From: Bog-473 sp963824195
Lineage (GTDB): Bacteria; Actinomycetota; Acidimicrobiia; Acidimicrobiales; RAAP-2
Reading direction: 5' to 3'
Assembly (NCBI GenBank): GCA_963824195.1
Contig: CAWGOJ010000027.1
Span: 1 to 64,000 of the forward strand
Length of the DNA stretch: 64,000 nt
Under the pieces are notes generated by a model. The model was not told where the DNA came from. It made no database searches and was given only the letters and a program-made list of their open reading frames with translations. Positions 8,048-16,508 of the stretch are shown here, piece by piece. The translations under genes were made by a program, and so were the position numbers. The first letter of the stretch is position 1. The number at the start of each line of letters is the position of its first letter.

Positions 8048-9342
8048 GCTCCCTTCGCGGCGCGGAACCCGGCTTCCAGGTCCGCCAGGATGTCCTCTAT
8101 CGACTCGATGCCGACAGAGAGGCGGACCAGGTCCGGCGTCACGCCGGTCGTGGTCTGCTCAGCCTCCGTCAGCTGAGAGTGCGTCGTCGAGGCCGGGTGG
8201 ATGGCCAGGCTGCGCACATCACCCACGTTGGCCAAGTGGCTGAAAAGCTCGAGGCCCTCGATGAAGTGGCGTCCCGCCTCCGCACCGCCGGCGATCCCGA
8301 ACGCGATGATCGCCCCGCCGCCGTTGGGCAGGTACCGCTTCTGTCGGTCGTGCCACGGGCTCGACTCCAGGCCGGGGTAGGCCACCCAGGACACCTCGTC
8401 GCGGCCTTCGAGCCAGCTCGCCACCGTCGTTGCGTTCTGCACGTGCCGCTCCATCCGCAGGCTGAGTGTCTCGAGGCCCTGGAGGAACAGGAACGAGTTG
8501 AGAGGTGCGATGGCCGGTCCCGTGTCGCGCAGGTACTGCAGGCGCGCCTTGAGGACGAATCGGGCGGGGAACAGGGCCTCCGGCAGGCTGCCGAACACCA
8601 GGCCGTGATAGCTGGGGTCGGGCTCCGTGAAGTTCGGAAAGCGCCCGCTCCCCTCGTAGTCGAATTTCCCGCCGTCGACGATCACGCCGCCGATGGACGT
8701 CCCGTGGCCACCGATGAACTTGGTGGCCGAGTGCACGACGATGTCGGCGCCGTGGCGCAGCGGCTGGGCGAGATAGGGCGTCGCCACCGTGCTGTCGACC
8801 ACGAGCGGGATCTGATGATCATGAGCGACGCCCGACACACCCTCGAAGTCGAGGACGTCACCCTTCGGGTTGCCGAGCGTCTCGGCGAAGAAGGCCTTGG
8901 TGTTCGGTCGGATCGCCGCGCGCCAGGCCTCGAGGTCATCGGGGTCGTCCACGAAGGTCACCTCGATCCCCAACTTGGGCAGGGTGTAGTGGAAGAGGTT
9001 GTAGGTGCCGCCGTACAGGGACGCCGACGAGACCACGTGCCCACCGTTCTCGGCCAGGTTCAGCAGGGTGATCGTCTCGGCCGCCTGGCCGCTCGCCACC
9101 GCGAGTGCCGCCACTCCACCCTCGAGCGAAGCGATCCGCTCCTCGAACACGGCCTGCGTGGGGTTCATGATGCGCGTGTAGATGTTCCCCAGCTCCTCGA
9201 GCCCGAAGAGCGCCGCCGCGTGCGACGTGTCACGGAAGGTGTAGCTGGTGGTCTGGTAGATCGGCACCGCACGTGCACCGGTGGTGGGATCGGGCACGGC
9301 ACCGGCGTGGACCTGGCGGGTTTCAAAGCCCCAGTCGGGCAT
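8044..9342 (-). CDS. metY: O-acetylhomoserine sulfhydrylase
   Basis: This PLP-dependent Cys/Met-metabolism enzyme has 432 residues and makes homocysteine from O-acetylhomoserine and sulfide. The PLP lysine sits in SATKFIGGHGTSIGG; the segments YQTTSYTFRDT and GGVAALAVASGQAAETITLL are typical of MetY. The ATG at 9342 has AAGGAGG 9 nt upstream; the longer frame to 9414 lacks an RBS. It is the first gene of metY-metX-GNAT. A TTGACT hexamer about 100 nt upstream could be a -35 box. I see no recognisable S-box riboswitch in the leader. Confidence 0.93.
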   Translation of the reverse strand: MPDWGFETRQVHAGAVPDPTTGARAVPIYQTTSYTFRDTSHAAALFGLEELGNIYTRIMNPTQAVFEERIASLEGGVAALAVASGQAAETITLLNLAENGGHVVSSASLYGGTYNLFHYTLPKLGIEVTFVDDPDDLEAWRAAIRPNTKAFFAETLGNPKGDVLDFEGVSGVAHDHQIPLVVDSTVATPYLAQPLRHGADIVVHSATKFIGGHGTSIGGVIVDGGKFDYEGSGRFPNFTEPDPSYHGLVFGSLPEALFPARFVLKARLQYLRDTGPAIAPLNSFLFLQGLETLSLRMERHVQNATTVASWLEGRDEVSWVAYPGLESSPWHDRQKRYLPNGGGAIIAFGIAGGAEAGRHFIEGLELFSHLANVGDVRSLAIHPASTTHSQLTEAEQTTTGVTPDLVRLSVGIESIEDILADLEAGFRAAKGA

Positions 9343-9487
9343 GGCAATGGCCTCCTTGAATCGGATCAGGCGTTGATGGGCCTGCGAGTAACCCCAGGTC
9401 TCCAAGTTTTTCAAACCCGACCTAGTTAGTCAACTTTGTCTGTCGGCCTTGGCCGCGCCGAGTCGCTCCAGGTGGACGTGGCCCGCC

Positions 9488-9919
9488 TCAGATGACCGTG
9501 CCGTGGAGCATCAGCTCGACGTCGATGTTCCCTCGCGTGGCATTCGAGTAGGGGCACACCTTATGGGCTTCTCGAACCAGCTCGGCGGCCGTCTCCCGGT
9601 CGTCAACCGACGGAATCGACACGTTGAGCACCACGGCGAGCCTGAAACCCCCGTCTCCGGTGGGAAGCAGGCTCACCTCCGAGTCGATCGCCACCTCGTC
9701 CGCATCGACGTGTCGACGGCGGGCAACGACCCCGAGAGCGCTTTCGAAGCACGCGGCATAACCGACGGCGAAGAGCTGCTCCGGGTTCGTCCCGCCTCCT
9801 TCGCCGCCGAGTTCCCTGGGGCGGCGGAGCTCCACCTCGAGAGCGCCGTCGTCGCTACGCCCGTGACCGTCACGCCCGCCGGCGACATGGGCTCGTGCGG
9901 TGTAAAGGATCTTGGCCAT
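9488..9919 (-). CDS. ohr: Organic hydroperoxide resistance protein (OsmC/Ohr)
   Basis: This 143-residue protein reduces organic hydroperoxides through two cysteines. They appear as AACFESAL and KVCPYSNATRGN, the two Ohr-type Cys signatures, and the block GGGTNPEQLFAVGYAACF is diagnostic. The start MAKILYTA at 9919 is typical of Ohr and has GGTGGAG just upstream. Transcription is separate from metY, with about 145 bp between. No OhrR-type MarR regulator gene is adjacent. Confidence 0.92.
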   Translation of the reverse strand: MAKILYTARAHVAGGRDGHGRSDDGALEVELRRPRELGGEGGGTNPEQLFAVGYAACFESALGVVARRRHVDADEVAIDSEVSLLPTGDGGFRLAVVLNVSIPSVDDRETAAELVREAHKVCPYSNATRGNIDVELMLHGTVI

Positions 9920-10015
9920 CACTCCACCTTCAGGATTGCCTTGTGGTCGTTTCAGACGATCTGAACCCAAGGGACGGTCTCACGTCGGCCCGATCGGCGC
10001 GATTCCCACTGCAGC

Positions 10016-10876
10016 TCATCCGGACGAACCTCGGCCGGCCTTCTGCAGGACGAACCGCTGGACGGCGTTGGCGAACCCTTCGTCCTCATTGGTCGTGGTG
10101 ACCATGCGGGCCGCCCGCTGTACCTCGTTCGATGCATTGCCCATGGCGATGCTCAGGCCGGAGTGGGCGAACATCAACACGTCATTCGGCATGTCGCCGA
10201 CCGTGGCGAACTGTGCTGTGGGGATGCCGAAGCGAGATGAGAGGTACTTCACCACCCCACCCTTGTTGGCCTCCGGGTGAGTGACGTCGAGGTAATAGGG
10301 CTGCGACTGAGCTGCGGTGACGTGGTCACAGAACTGGTCCCGGACGGCCTCGGTGGCCCGCGCCATGGCGTCAAGGTCGTCACTGACGCCGACGATCTTT
10401 GCCACCTGGTCGCAGAGGCCATCGAAGCTCTCGGTGACGATCGGTTCGAACTCGACAGTGGCCGCTTCCTGGTCGACATGTGGACCCTCGAGGTCACGTA
10501 CGTACCAGTCTGCGCCCCTGTAGATCCAGGTCACCAGGCCGTGTGACTCCATCAGGGTCAGGATGGGCGTGACCAGCGACTCCGGTACCAATTTTTGCTC
10601 AATCACCGTCATGTCGGGTTCGACGATCAGTCCGCCGTTGAAGGCGGCAATGGGCGTGGAGAGCTCGAGGGGTTCGACCAGCATCGACATGCCCCGCGGC
10701 GGTCGTCCGCTGGTGATGGCAAAGAGCACATGGGCCGAATCCAGCGCATGGACGGCTTCAATGGTCCTCTGGGTGAGGGCCTTCTGGGGGGTCACCAGAG
10801 TGCCGTCGACGTCGGCCAGGAGGAGTCGGATCGGGTTCTCAGGTGTCGGGCTCTTCGACTCGGCGTTCAGGGGCAT
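10016..10876 (-). CDS. Cof-type HAD-superfamily phosphatase
   Basis: This 286-residue hydrolase has the HAD motif I as LLLADVDGTLV (nucleophile Asp and general acid Asp), motif II in ITSGRPPRGM, the Lys of motif III in EANKGGVVKYL, and motif IV as VGDMPNDVLMF. The large insertion between motifs II and III is the C2B cap of the Cof/YidA group, which dephosphorylates small phospho-metabolites. The ATG at 10876 overlaps the stop of the preceding hydrolase as TGATG, so they are translated together. Exact substrate unknown. Confidence 0.88.
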   Translation of the reverse strand: MPLNAESKSPTPENPIRLLLADVDGTLVTPQKALTQRTIEAVHALDSAHVLFAITSGRPPRGMSMLVEPLELSTPIAAFNGGLIVEPDMTVIEQKLVPESLVTPILTLMESHGLVTWIYRGADWYVRDLEGPHVDQEAATVEFEPIVTESFDGLCDQVAKIVGVSDDLDAMARATEAVRDQFCDHVTAAQSQPYYLDVTHPEANKGGVVKYLSSRFGIPTAQFATVGDMPNDVLMFAHSGLSIAMGNASNEVQRAARMVTTTNEDEGFANAVQRFVLQKAGRGSSG

Positions 10877-11970
10877 CAGTCGGCCACCATCGCTCCCGCC
10901 GCGAGCACGCCCCTCACGAACTCGCCAGCCTGGTCGTAGACGTCCCGGCTCTCCTTGGTCCACGGAAGCAGGAACGGGAATACGTGGAACATCCCGGCGA
11001 CCTCTGAGGCCACGTGGGGCACTCCCGATGTTTGGAGCTTCTTCACCAGCGCACGGATCGCATCGCGGAACATCTCGTCGGCGCCGTAGACGACGAAGGT
11101 CGGAGGCCAGCCCCCGAGGTCGTCCAGGAGCACGTCCACCCTGTCGTCGTCGGGATCCACGCCGTGCAGATAGGGGTTGACCGGGATGTTCCAGGGGAGG
11201 ACGTCGAGCGGTGCGTTGTCGGTGACCGAGTCCTCGCTGAGGCTCAGGCTGACCTCGGGCGAGAACAACAGCGCACCAGCCGGTCGCCCGAGGTTGTCCT
11301 TGCGCATGCGATGCAGGACCGTGCCGAGCAGTCCCCCGCCACCCGAATCCCCGGCGATGAGCAGTTGCTCGCAGACCACGCCGCCACGCTTCAGCCGTTC
11401 GATGACACAGATCACGTCATCGACCGCGGCGGGAAACGGGAACTCAGGCGCCAGCCGGTAGTCGGCCGCGAACACGGCGCACCCCGTGACCCGGGCCAGG
11501 TGTGCCATGAAGAGCGAGTACATGCGCGGTGAGGTGCCGATGTAACCACCCCCGTGCAGATAGACGATGGTGCCGGGCCAGCCGGTCACGCCGACGCCGA
11601 GCGGCATCCCTCCTCCCGAAGACGGGCGGAACCAGACCCCAGGGACACCGCCGATCCGATCCGGCTCACTCGCGACTCCCTGGAGCGCCACGAACGGAGG
11701 CAGGACCCGGCCGGCGACCCCGTCGAGGACCCGTTCCAGGGAACGGAACTCGTCGATGGGCAGCGACGATGCGTACCCGAGCAAGGACCGGACGAGCTCC
11801 CTGGTGGCCGACACCGCCATGTTGCGGGGCGGGTGGCTCGGCCCTCGCCACGGATCACGAAACGGGACCCGGCCGATGGCCCCCACGAAGCTCGAGGCCA
11901 GCGTGGCGACGTCTATCGCCGCTATGGGCCACGATGCGGTCTCCACCTCGGGCCGGTCCGACATGACCAT
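10876..11970 (-). CDS. HSL-family alpha/beta-hydrolase (esterase)
   Basis: This is a hormone-sensitive-lipase type esterase of 364 residues. It shows the oxyanion motif YLHGGGYIGTSP, the nucleophile elbow GDSGGGGLLG, the acid in YGADEMFRD and the His in GMFHVFPF. The block ADYRLAPEFPFPAAVDD is characteristic of the family. The start at 11970 is chosen because TACCCT lies exactly 6 nt upstream, fitting a leaderless transcript; ATG at 11964 is the alternative. It is coupled to the downstream HAD phosphatase. Confidence 0.85.
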   Translation of the reverse strand: MVMSDRPEVETASWPIAAIDVATLASSFVGAIGRVPFRDPWRGPSHPPRNMAVSATRELVRSLLGYASSLPIDEFRSLERVLDGVAGRVLPPFVALQGVASEPDRIGGVPGVWFRPSSGGGMPLGVGVTGWPGTIVYLHGGGYIGTSPRMYSLFMAHLARVTGCAVFAADYRLAPEFPFPAAVDDVICVIERLKRGGVVCEQLLIAGDSGGGGLLGTVLHRMRKDNLGRPAGALLFSPEVSLSLSEDSVTDNAPLDVLPWNIPVNPYLHGVDPDDDRVDVLLDDLGGWPPTFVVYGADEMFRDAIRALVKKLQTSGVPHVASEVAGMFHVFPFLLPWTKESRDVYDQAGEFVRGVLAAGAMVAD

Positions 11971-11976
11971 GCCCCG

Positions 11977-11982
11977 AGGGTA
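11977..11982 (-). promoter_or_regulatory. Putative leaderless -10 box (TACCCT)
   Basis: The hexamer TACCCT on the minus strand lies 6 nt before the ATG of the HSL esterase. It has the TANNNT form of actinobacterial -10 boxes and the same spacing as at other genes in this window. No Shine-Dalgarno sequence precedes this ATG. Confidence 0.5.
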
Positions 11983-12078
11983 CCCAGAACGGCTGGGGTT
12001 CCGCCCGGGGACACAGACGCCGGTGCCGGTGGCTCCTGGCCGAGCCAAACCGGCGTCGCCGAGAAGCCGATGTTGGCC

Positions 12079-13041
12079 TTAGGGCTTCGGGGATCGAAGT
12101 AGTTCGGCAGCGCCGGCACAGAGGTGTTCGACCACTTCGCCGGCGTGCCGGATCTCGGTGAGGAGACCGACGCCCTGGCCGGCGTCGACGGGGGCTGTCG
12201 TAAAGTCTTCGTCCGCGATGGCGGCCGCCAGGGCGGCGCACGCCTCGCTGTTCGAAGCAAGCTCTTCTTCGCGGCCTGACCAGCACCGCGTGAACTCGTT
12301 GCAAAGGACCCGTTCGGGATACTCAGGTGGCCACGGGTAGCCCAGCGCGACATCGAAGACCGTCGTCGTCACCGTGTCCCGGTCGGACGCTCCCAGCAAC
12401 GCCCGGCGGGCGGTGTCCGTGGCCTGTGACTCGGGGCATGCCGCGAACGCCGTTCCAAGCCACACGCCCGACGCCCCTGCGGCCAGCACCGCCGCAAGCC
12501 CGCGGGGCGAGGAGATGCCGCCCGCGGCCAACACGGGGACGACAAGGGCTTCGAGCACTTCCTCCAGCAAGGGCAGGGTGGCGATCCTGGGCTTGCCGTG
12601 GCCGCCGCCTTCGGCCCCCCGGGCGACCACGACCTCGACCCCGGCATCGACGACCCGCCGGGCCTCATCAACGTCGTAGACCTGGGCTGCGGTCACGATG
12701 TCTGCTTCGCGCGCCGGCTCCACCCAGGACCAGTCGCTCCCGAAGCCCACAGAGATCAACGCAGGGCGAGCGGCAATCGCCGCCTGAAGCAGCCCTGGTT
12801 CCTGCTGAATCGCCCAGTCGATCAGCCCGATCCCGAAACGAGCTCCGGTCTCTCGCGCAAGACCAATTTCGGCCTCGAGTAGGCCCACCGAACCGGCGCT
12901 GCCCACCCCGATCATCCCGAGTCCACCTGCGGCGGAGACCGCAGCGGCCAACTCGCCACCCGCCACTCCGCCCATGGGCGCGTTCACGATGGGAGCTCGA
13001 AGGCCCATCGCCTCACTCCACGGAGTGGACAGCCCTGTCAC
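12079..13041 (-). CDS. Nitronate monooxygenase (2-nitropropane dioxygenase family)
   Basis: This 320-residue FMN-dependent TIM-barrel enzyme oxidises alkyl nitronates. The family pattern is APIVNAPMGGVAGGELAAAV at the N-terminus, ARGAEGGGHGK in the middle, and VLAAGGISSPRGLAAVLAAG followed by ASGVWLGTAF, which form the FMN phosphate site. Its ATG overlaps the stop of the upstream cupin gene as ATGA. Many actinobacterial paralogues of this family have unknown physiological substrates, so only the family is secure. Confidence 0.88.
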   Translation of the reverse strand: MTGLSTPWSEAMGLRAPIVNAPMGGVAGGELAAAVSAAGGLGMIGVGSAGSVGLLEAEIGLARETGARFGIGLIDWAIQQEPGLLQAAIAARPALISVGFGSDWSWVEPAREADIVTAAQVYDVDEARRVVDAGVEVVVARGAEGGGHGKPRIATLPLLEEVLEALVVPVLAAGGISSPRGLAAVLAAGASGVWLGTAFAACPESQATDTARRALLGASDRDTVTTTVFDVALGYPWPPEYPERVLCNEFTRCWSGREEELASNSEACAALAAAIADEDFTTAPVDAGQGVGLLTEIRHAGEVVEHLCAGAAELLRSPKP

Positions 13042-13409
13042 GCAATCGCCCCGGTGGCCGGACAGCCGGGAAGGTGAACCTCACCGGCGACGACGGCGTC
13101 GCATTCAGGGCACAGGGACCCTGCCCAGCACGCTGGATCGCCACCCTCCGCCACCGGCTCGTCGCACTGGGACTCTTCGGTCCCGACTTGGCCGCCGCGG
13201 TCGACGGCGAAGAACTCGACCGAACATCGAACCGCGCCCAACGGCTCCACCTCGTGGAGGACTTCGGGAGGGATGGCCTGGGTCGAACCCGCCTTCAGCT
13301 CGATGTCGATCGTCGGCGTTGTCGGAGCCGCAAAGCGCAGCCGTCCGCCTTGCTCGGCTGCCCAGTCGCCAGCTCCGTCTTGGTGGTAGCCGCTGATCAG
13401 TCGCTCCAC
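13038..13409 (-). CDS. DUF1971-like cupin with C-terminal zinc-ribbon-like tail
   Basis: The protein has 123 residues. The opening MERLISGYHQDGAGDW resembles the start of DUF3565 proteins; the middle (IPPEVLHEVEPLGAVRCSVE) is the end of a DUF1971/TehB-like cupin. The C-terminal part has CxxC followed by a second Cys (LCPECDAVV ... HLPGC), suggesting a metal site. The combination looks like a shortened DUF3565 start joined to a partial cupin. Function unknown. It starts at a GTG with a TACGCT box 6 nt upstream and is coupled to the nitronate monooxygenase. Confidence 0.6.
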   Translation of the reverse strand: MERLISGYHQDGAGDWAAEQGGRLRFAAPTTPTIDIELKAGSTQAIPPEVLHEVEPLGAVRCSVEFFAVDRGGQVGTEESQCDEPVAEGGDPACWAGSLCPECDAVVAGEVHLPGCPATGAIA

Positions 13410-13415
13410 GGCCCG

Positions 13416-13421
13416 AGCGTA
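13416..13421 (-). promoter_or_regulatory. Putative leaderless -10 box (TACGCT)
   Basis: TACGCT on the minus strand is followed by exactly 6 nt and the GTG start of the cupin gene. It fits TANNNT and has no competing RBS, so the cupin-nitronate monooxygenase operon is probably read from a leaderless mRNA. Confidence 0.5.
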
Positions 13422-13614
13422 GTAGGCCGATGGTCCCCCGGAGCCAGGCGCTCACTGCCGTACATGGCCCTGACGGAAGGCGCGTGGGTCCAACCCTCGG
13501 CGTGTCTACCTGACAATGAAGTGGTTACCGGAGAGGTCACGAAAACTACGCTGGGAAAAGGGGCACGGCTCGAGGCGGCCAGCCGATGCGCGCAGACGCC
13601 GTGACGATCCGGTT

Positions 13615-14019
13615 CTATCCCTGCTCGATGCGAAGCCGGTTTCCCGCGGGGTCACGCACGGCGGCGTCGCGGACACCCCAGGGCTGGCTGGCGGGCTCTT
13701 GCAGCACCTCGACGCCGGGCGCGGTGGCGATCTTGTCGAAGGTCGCGTCGAGGTCGTCGGTGCGGAAATGGACCGGGTACATCTCACCCTTGGCGAGCAT
13801 GGCCGCCAGGGCGTCCCCATCCTCCTGAGAGCGGCCCGCATGCGGCTGCGACAGCACGATCCCGATCTCGGGTTGGGTGTCGGCGACGAGGGTGATCCAC
13901 TTGAAACCGCCGTTGGCGACCTCCTTGCTCACTGTCAGGCCGAGGGCGTCGCGGTAGAAGCCGAGAGCGGCATCGGGATCGTCGACGAGGATGTGCACTG
14001 TGCTGAGCGAAACGGTCAT
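13615..14019 (-). CDS. Glyoxalase/VOC-family protein
   Basis: This 134-residue protein has two bab-bbb repeats of the vicinal-oxygen-chelate fold: VHILVDDPDAALGFYRDALG at the start and VHFRTDDLDATFDKI in the second half, ending VRDPAGNRLRIEQ. Such proteins bind a divalent metal and act on glyoxal adducts, extradiol substrates or antibiotics; the exact role here is unknown. It lies 10 nt after an AraC-type regulator gene, a common actinobacterial pair. Between 13410 and 13614 there is no gene, only a short stretch (RDLSGNHFIVR on the minus strand) resembling another VOC C-terminus. Confidence 0.88.
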   Translation of the reverse strand: MTVSLSTVHILVDDPDAALGFYRDALGLTVSKEVANGGFKWITLVADTQPEIGIVLSQPHAGRSQEDGDALAAMLAKGEMYPVHFRTDDLDATFDKIATAPGVEVLQEPASQPWGVRDAAVRDPAGNRLRIEQG

Positions 14020-14029
14020 GGCACGGAGA

Positions 14030-14488
14030 TTACGTGGGTGCGGTGACGGGTGCTTCTCGGAAACTGCTCTTTTCCGCTCGCCCCTGGCTCCCGCCCTTGC
14101 GCGGCCGGGTCAACACCATCGTCAGGCAGGAGGGCATGACACGCAGCTCGTCGTGGTTGCGGACGCGGTACATGGACGGCGTCTCGCCGACGAGCTCGGT
14201 GAACCGGGCGGAGAAGGAGCCGAGGCTCGTCCAGCCGACCGCGAAGCAGACATCCGTCACGTTCAGGTCGCCACGGCGCAGTAGCGCCTTCGCCCGCTCG
14301 ATGCGCCGGGTCATGAGGTAGGAGTACGGCGTCTCGGCGTACGCCTCGCGGAAGCGGCGGCTGAAGTGCGCCGGCGACATCAGCGCCGTGCGGGCGAGGT
14401 CTGGGACGTCGAGCGGCTGCGCGTAGTCGCGGTCCATCCTGTCGCGAGCTCGGCGCAGTCGACGCAGCTCGTCGACGTCGGTGCTCAT
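14030..14488 (-). CDS. AraC-family transcriptional regulator (HTH only)
   Basis: This is a compact 152-residue regulator in which almost the whole protein is the AraC double helix-turn-helix: LDVPDLARTALMSPAHFSRR, RRIERAKALLRRGDLNVTDV and VGWTSLGSFSARFTELVGET. No separate ligand-binding domain is present. It is the first gene of a pair with the VOC protein and probably controls its own operon. ATG at 14488 gives the sequence MSTDVDELRR; an ATG at 14503 is possible. Confidence 0.9.
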   Translation of the reverse strand: MSTDVDELRRLRRARDRMDRDYAQPLDVPDLARTALMSPAHFSRRFREAYAETPYSYLMTRRIERAKALLRRGDLNVTDVCFAVGWTSLGSFSARFTELVGETPSMYRVRNHDELRVMPSCLTMVLTRPRKGGSQGRAEKSSFREAPVTAPT

Positions 14489-14555
14489 GCGCCCATTCTG
14501 CACTTCAGCCGCGACAACTGTGCCCCGTCAGGACAACTATGCCCGAAGGGTCGGC

Positions 14556-14625
14556 CGCCGCTCTGGCCCGACCCGATTCTCGTCCCGTGCGGGTCGAGCC
14601 GGGCCGAATGGCGCGTTCCAGCCTT
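14556..14625 (+). pseudogene. C-terminal scrap of a family III CoA-transferase
   Basis: The plus strand encodes WPDPILVPCGSSRAEWR in a region otherwise free of genes. The same peptide, with one Arg for Cys and one Pro for Ala, ends the intact CoA-transferase at 24776-26263, and about 43 of 51 bases match. The scrap has no preceding catalytic domain and is best read as a leftover 3' end. The surrounding 14504-14808 interval holds nothing else that I can identify. Confidence 0.5.
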
Positions 14626-14808
14626 CGACGCTCATCTGGACGACTGACCGTCGCTGGTGATGGTCTTGTGCACCCAAAAAATAAATGTCCACGCTACACG
14701 CCTCGAGCCTGAATCAGGGGTGCAAAGGGTTGGGCCAAACCGTCGTCACAGTGAGTTGTTGACTTCGGCGGCGGCCCACCACAGACTGCTCCTGGGAAGG
14801 ATGCCACC

Positions 14809-16044
14809 ATGCACGTGACACGACTCTTCACACCCGTCTTCAGCAGCCGGCGTGTGCGACTCCGGCCGGCGGGCCCCGTCGTGGTACTCGGCGCGATTGC
14901 CGCGATGGGATCCCTGGTTCTAGGCACAACGAGCGCGGAGGCGGCCTCGGCGTCAGCCCCCGCTCTCACCACAGCACAAAGCGCCGCGACGTCGACCGAT
15001 GAACAGGAGGCGGTGACGAGCTATCAGGCCCTCCAGGCGAACCTCTACGAAACTTCAGCGCAGCTATACCAGGGGCTGCCCTCTAATTCCTGTGACCCCT
15101 ATTCGTGTCTATGGCCCTTCACGAACGCGATGGCCGGAACCGAGTTCCTGGACGCGAGTCCGAGCGGTTCAACCTATGCCTCTGATGTCAAGGCGAGGCT
15201 CAATGGATTGCTCGACTATGCCGACCTGCATGAAATCAGCCCGAGCGGCACGCGCCAGCCCAGAGCATTCCAATCGGCGGTCGCGCCACCGGAGGGACCT
15301 GGGGGGAACACCTACTACGACGACAACGCCTGGTCCGCGCTCGACCTCCTCGACGCCTATCAGCTCACTGGAAATCGGACCGACCTCACATTGGCCGAAG
15401 ACACGTTCAACTTCGTCGTGACTGGCTGGGACACGAGTCAGACCGATGGTTGCCCCGGTGGCGTCTTCTGGGAAGACGTTTCGGGGAGCCAGCGCAACAC
15501 CACGGCGAATGCTGCGAACGCCGAGGTCGGCTTGGAGCTCTACCAGCTGACCAAGAATTCCAGCGATCTCTTGTGGGCAATACGGATGTACCAGTGGGTC
15601 AACACCTGTCTTGAATCACCAAACGGTCTCTACTACGACCATGTCAACCCGGGAGGCACCGTCAACACCACAATTTGGAGCTACAACCAAGGGACGATGG
15701 TCGGTGCTGGAGTGCTCCTCTACCAGATCACGGGAAACGCCCAGTACCTGACCGCGGCCGAGAACACGGCGGGAGCCTCGGTGTCCTACTTCGGGACTGG
15801 GACCACTCTGCAGAGCCAGGGGCCGGCCTTCAATGCCATTTACTTTCGGGACTTGTTCGTGCTGAGCCAAATACAGCCCAATAGTGCCTACGGCACTGAG
15901 GCTCAGACCTACGCGACGTACATGTGGACGCAGCGCAACTCGAGCGGGCTGTTCCTCCAGAACGGACAGACCTATGGTGTGAACGGAACTGCGCCCATGG
16001 TCGAGATCTATTCGCTTCTCGCCGGCAGTCCTGCCCGGCCATAG
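14809..16044 (+). CDS. Secreted GH76 family glycosidase (alpha-1,6-mannanase-like)
   Basis: This 411-residue protein has a signal peptide: basic start, hydrophobic core PVVVLGAIAAMGSLVLG and cleavage near AEAASA. The mature part matches glycoside hydrolase family 76, an (a/a)6 barrel, with the paired catalytic aspartates in TYYDDNAWSALDLL and the blocks GGVFWEDVSG and IWSYNQGTMVGAGVLLY. GH76 enzymes cut alpha-1,6-mannan backbones outside the cell. An RBS (gaagga) precedes the ATG. The next large gene is a GH38 alpha-mannosidase, so the two may process the same mannan, although a repeat copy lies between them. Confidence 0.85.
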   Translation: MHVTRLFTPVFSSRRVRLRPAGPVVVLGAIAAMGSLVLGTTSAEAASASAPALTTAQSAATSTDEQEAVTSYQALQANLYETSAQLYQGLPSNSCDPYSCLWPFTNAMAGTEFLDASPSGSTYASDVKARLNGLLDYADLHEISPSGTRQPRAFQSAVAPPEGPGGNTYYDDNAWSALDLLDAYQLTGNRTDLTLAEDTFNFVVTGWDTSQTDGCPGGVFWEDVSGSQRNTTANAANAEVGLELYQLTKNSSDLLWAIRMYQWVNTCLESPNGLYYDHVNPGGTVNTTIWSYNQGTMVGAGVLLYQITGNAQYLTAAENTAGASVSYFGTGTTLQSQGPAFNAIYFRDLFVLSQIQPNSAYGTEAQTYATYMWTQRNSSGLFLQNGQTYGVNGTAPMVEIYSLLAGSPARP

Positions 16045-16080
16045 CCCACCGGCACCACACGACCGGGCCGAATCGAAGAA

Positions 16081-16284
16081 TGCCGGGGAGGATTTGAACC
16101 TCCGACCTGCGGGTTGGGAGACTATTCCAGTCGTCCTCGGCGTTATGGGACGTTTGCCACAGTCGCCCTGATTCAGCCCTTCACCTGGGAGATCATGTCC
16201 CCTTGATCTTGTTGACCAGGGGGACTCTCTGGCACCCAGAATCATTTCTCGTGGGACTTCTGTGGGATCCCACGGACCTTCGGG
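16081..16284 (-). repeat. tRNA-derived repeat copy 1 (tRNA-Gly(CCC)-like 3' half plus tail)
   Basis: Read on the minus strand, the unit ends with a tRNA 3' half: anticodon loop CTCCCAA, stem CCCGC and T-arm GGAGGTTCAAATCCTCC. There is no matching 5' half. The tail on the other side contains GACGTTTGCCACAGTC, then GTGGGACTTCTGTGGGATC at about 16251-16270, the palindrome GTGGGATCCCAC at 16262-16273, and GGACCTTCGGG at 16274-16284. This is the only copy whose tRNA part looks like Gly rather than Met. The rest of the gap, 16285-16508, shows no gene. Confidence 0.75.
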
Positions 16285-16508
16285 CCCCTTCAAGTTCAAT
16301 GAGCTGGCCGGAACTGCGGACTAGGGCTCCCCACGGGTGCGACGGATCCGTTCGGACGCCGACGTTGTCCCTACGACCGTTGACATTTGCCACTTACAGC
16401 GCAGAGGACGCATATCGAACGCGACCGTGATCCGTTATACGGATTCCCTACGTGCCGGTCGGCAGCGGCGTGAGGGATCTTGGTCGAGCGCCGCCGAGGC
16501 GGAACGGT

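Noticed and set aside
9343..9487. SAM riboswitch before metY
   Set aside because: The leader lacks the conserved cores of S-box, SAM-II or SAM-IV elements that I could recognise; only a TTGACT promoter-like hexamer was seen.
13506..13614. Second VOC-domain gene downstream of the VOC protein
   Set aside because: Only about 11 residues (RDLSGNHFIVR) resemble a VOC C-terminus; the rest of the frame is a shadow of the annotated gene.
16262..16273. GTGGGATCCCAC palindrome as a rho-independent terminator
   Set aside because: It has no loop and no following T-run, and it recurs within the repeat tail irrespective of gene ends. A protein-binding site is more likely.
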